From positions 1 through 5,650 of the forward strand of contig CAOKRZ010000056.1 in assembly GCA_948471335.1 (NCBI GenBank): a DNA stretch of 5,650 nt, in the 5' to 3' direction. Within the stretch, counting starts at the first letter, position 1. Each line of letters opens with the position of its first letter. The DNA comes from an uncultured Christensenella sp. (GTDB taxonomy: Bacteria > Bacillota > Clostridia > Christensenellales > UBA1242). The position numbers and the translations under genes are program-made. Positions 5,422-5,650 of the stretch are shown here, piece after piece. The notes below the pieces were generated by a model. It saw nothing but the letters and a program-made list of their open reading frames with translations. It searched no databases and was not told where the DNA came from.

Positions 5422-5650
5422 TCTTCTTCCCCTTTAAGCGCTTCAATCGCATGTTCCTTACTCACTTCAAAAACTTCTTTGACGTGACGATCTGCAAGGC
5501 TATACCAAACTTCCTTTCCTTTCTTTCTGCTTTTGATAAGCTTCATCTCTTTCAAGTTTTGAAGCTGATGCGATACTGCCGACTTTGTCATGTTGAGAAG
5601 CACTGAAATATCACAAACGCAAAGCTCTCCCCCGTCAAGCAAACTCACAA
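5418..5650 (-). CDS. ArsR/SmtB-family metal-responsive repressor, C-terminal part
   Basis: This is a winged-helix metal sensor that in the family represses its own operon until metal binding releases it from DNA. Only the last 76 or so residues are in the window; the frame stays open at the right edge. The visible part contains ELCVCDIS, with the CVC pair in the metal-sensing alpha-3 region. The recognition helix follows (KSAVSHQLQNLKE), then a wing (KSRKKGKEVWYSL). The last helix has ADRHVKEVFEVSKEHAIE, matching the D-x-H-x10-H-x2-E alpha-5 zinc site of SmtB/CzrA exactly. A GTG at 5648 is an internal Val codon, not the start, because the HTH domain needs more residues before it. The 4-nt overlap with the ATPase gene supports a regulator-pump pair. 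The promoter and operator lie outside the window. Confidence 0.92.
   Translation of the reverse strand, partial: VSLLDGGELCVCDISVLLNMTKSAVSHQLQNLKEMKLIKSRKKGKEVWYSLADRHVKEVFEVSKEHAIEALKGEEE

Noticed and set aside
5646..5648. GTG at 5648 as the start of the ArsR-type regulator
   Set aside because: The encoded protein would lack the first helices of the fold; the frame remains open to the window edge, so the gene is simply cut.
1..5650. CRISPR arrays, insertion sequences, phage or defence genes
   Set aside because: No repeat-spacer pattern, transposase, integrase or defence domain is seen; all coding space is taken by housekeeping and metal-efflux genes.

Overview
The window is an AT-rich bacterial segment in which every supportable gene lies on the minus strand, so transcription runs from high to low coordinates. 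The gene content and order (secG, rnr, smpB, ssrA), strong AGGAGG-type ribosome binding sites, TTGAAA/TATAAT-type promoters and stop-coding TGA all fit a low-GC Bacillota (Clostridia-like) genome using the standard bacterial code. The species cannot be named from the sequence.

Region 1 (about 5650 to 3382) is a metal-homeostasis operon. It holds the C-terminal part of an ArsR/SmtB-family repressor, running off the right edge, and a P1B-type (CadA/ZntA-like) metal-efflux ATPase whose start overlaps the repressor stop in an ATGA junction. The repressor keeps a CVC pair and a complete D-x-H-x10-H-x2-E zinc-sensor pattern. The ATPase has PIB-2 (Zn/Cd/Pb) hallmarks in its membrane helices, but its actuator loop reads TGGS instead of TGES, so the glutamate normally needed for dephosphorylation is missing.

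Region 2 (3381 to 3272) is a short intergenic stretch. It has no visible intrinsic terminator but carries a near-consensus promoter (TTGAAA, 17 bp, TGG-TATACT).

Region 3 (3271 to 1) reads as a secretion and ribosome-rescue operon: an unrecognised 76-residue protein with two membrane segments, secG, rnr (RNase R), smpB, and the 5' part of ssrA (tmRNA), cut by the left edge. RNase R, SmpB and tmRNA work together in trans-translation: SmpB-tmRNA releases stalled ribosomes and RNase R degrades the faulty mRNA. A second near-perfect promoter sits directly ahead of smpB and overlaps its Shine-Dalgarno sequence. Only 19 nt separate the smpB stop from the predicted mature 5' end of tmRNA, so tmRNA is probably cut out of a longer transcript.

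Nothing here amounts to a wholly new system. The observations most worth a second look are the TGGS actuator loop, the promoter/SD overlap at smpB, the smpB-ssrA junction, the tail-less RNase R and the unnamed small membrane protein heading the operon.
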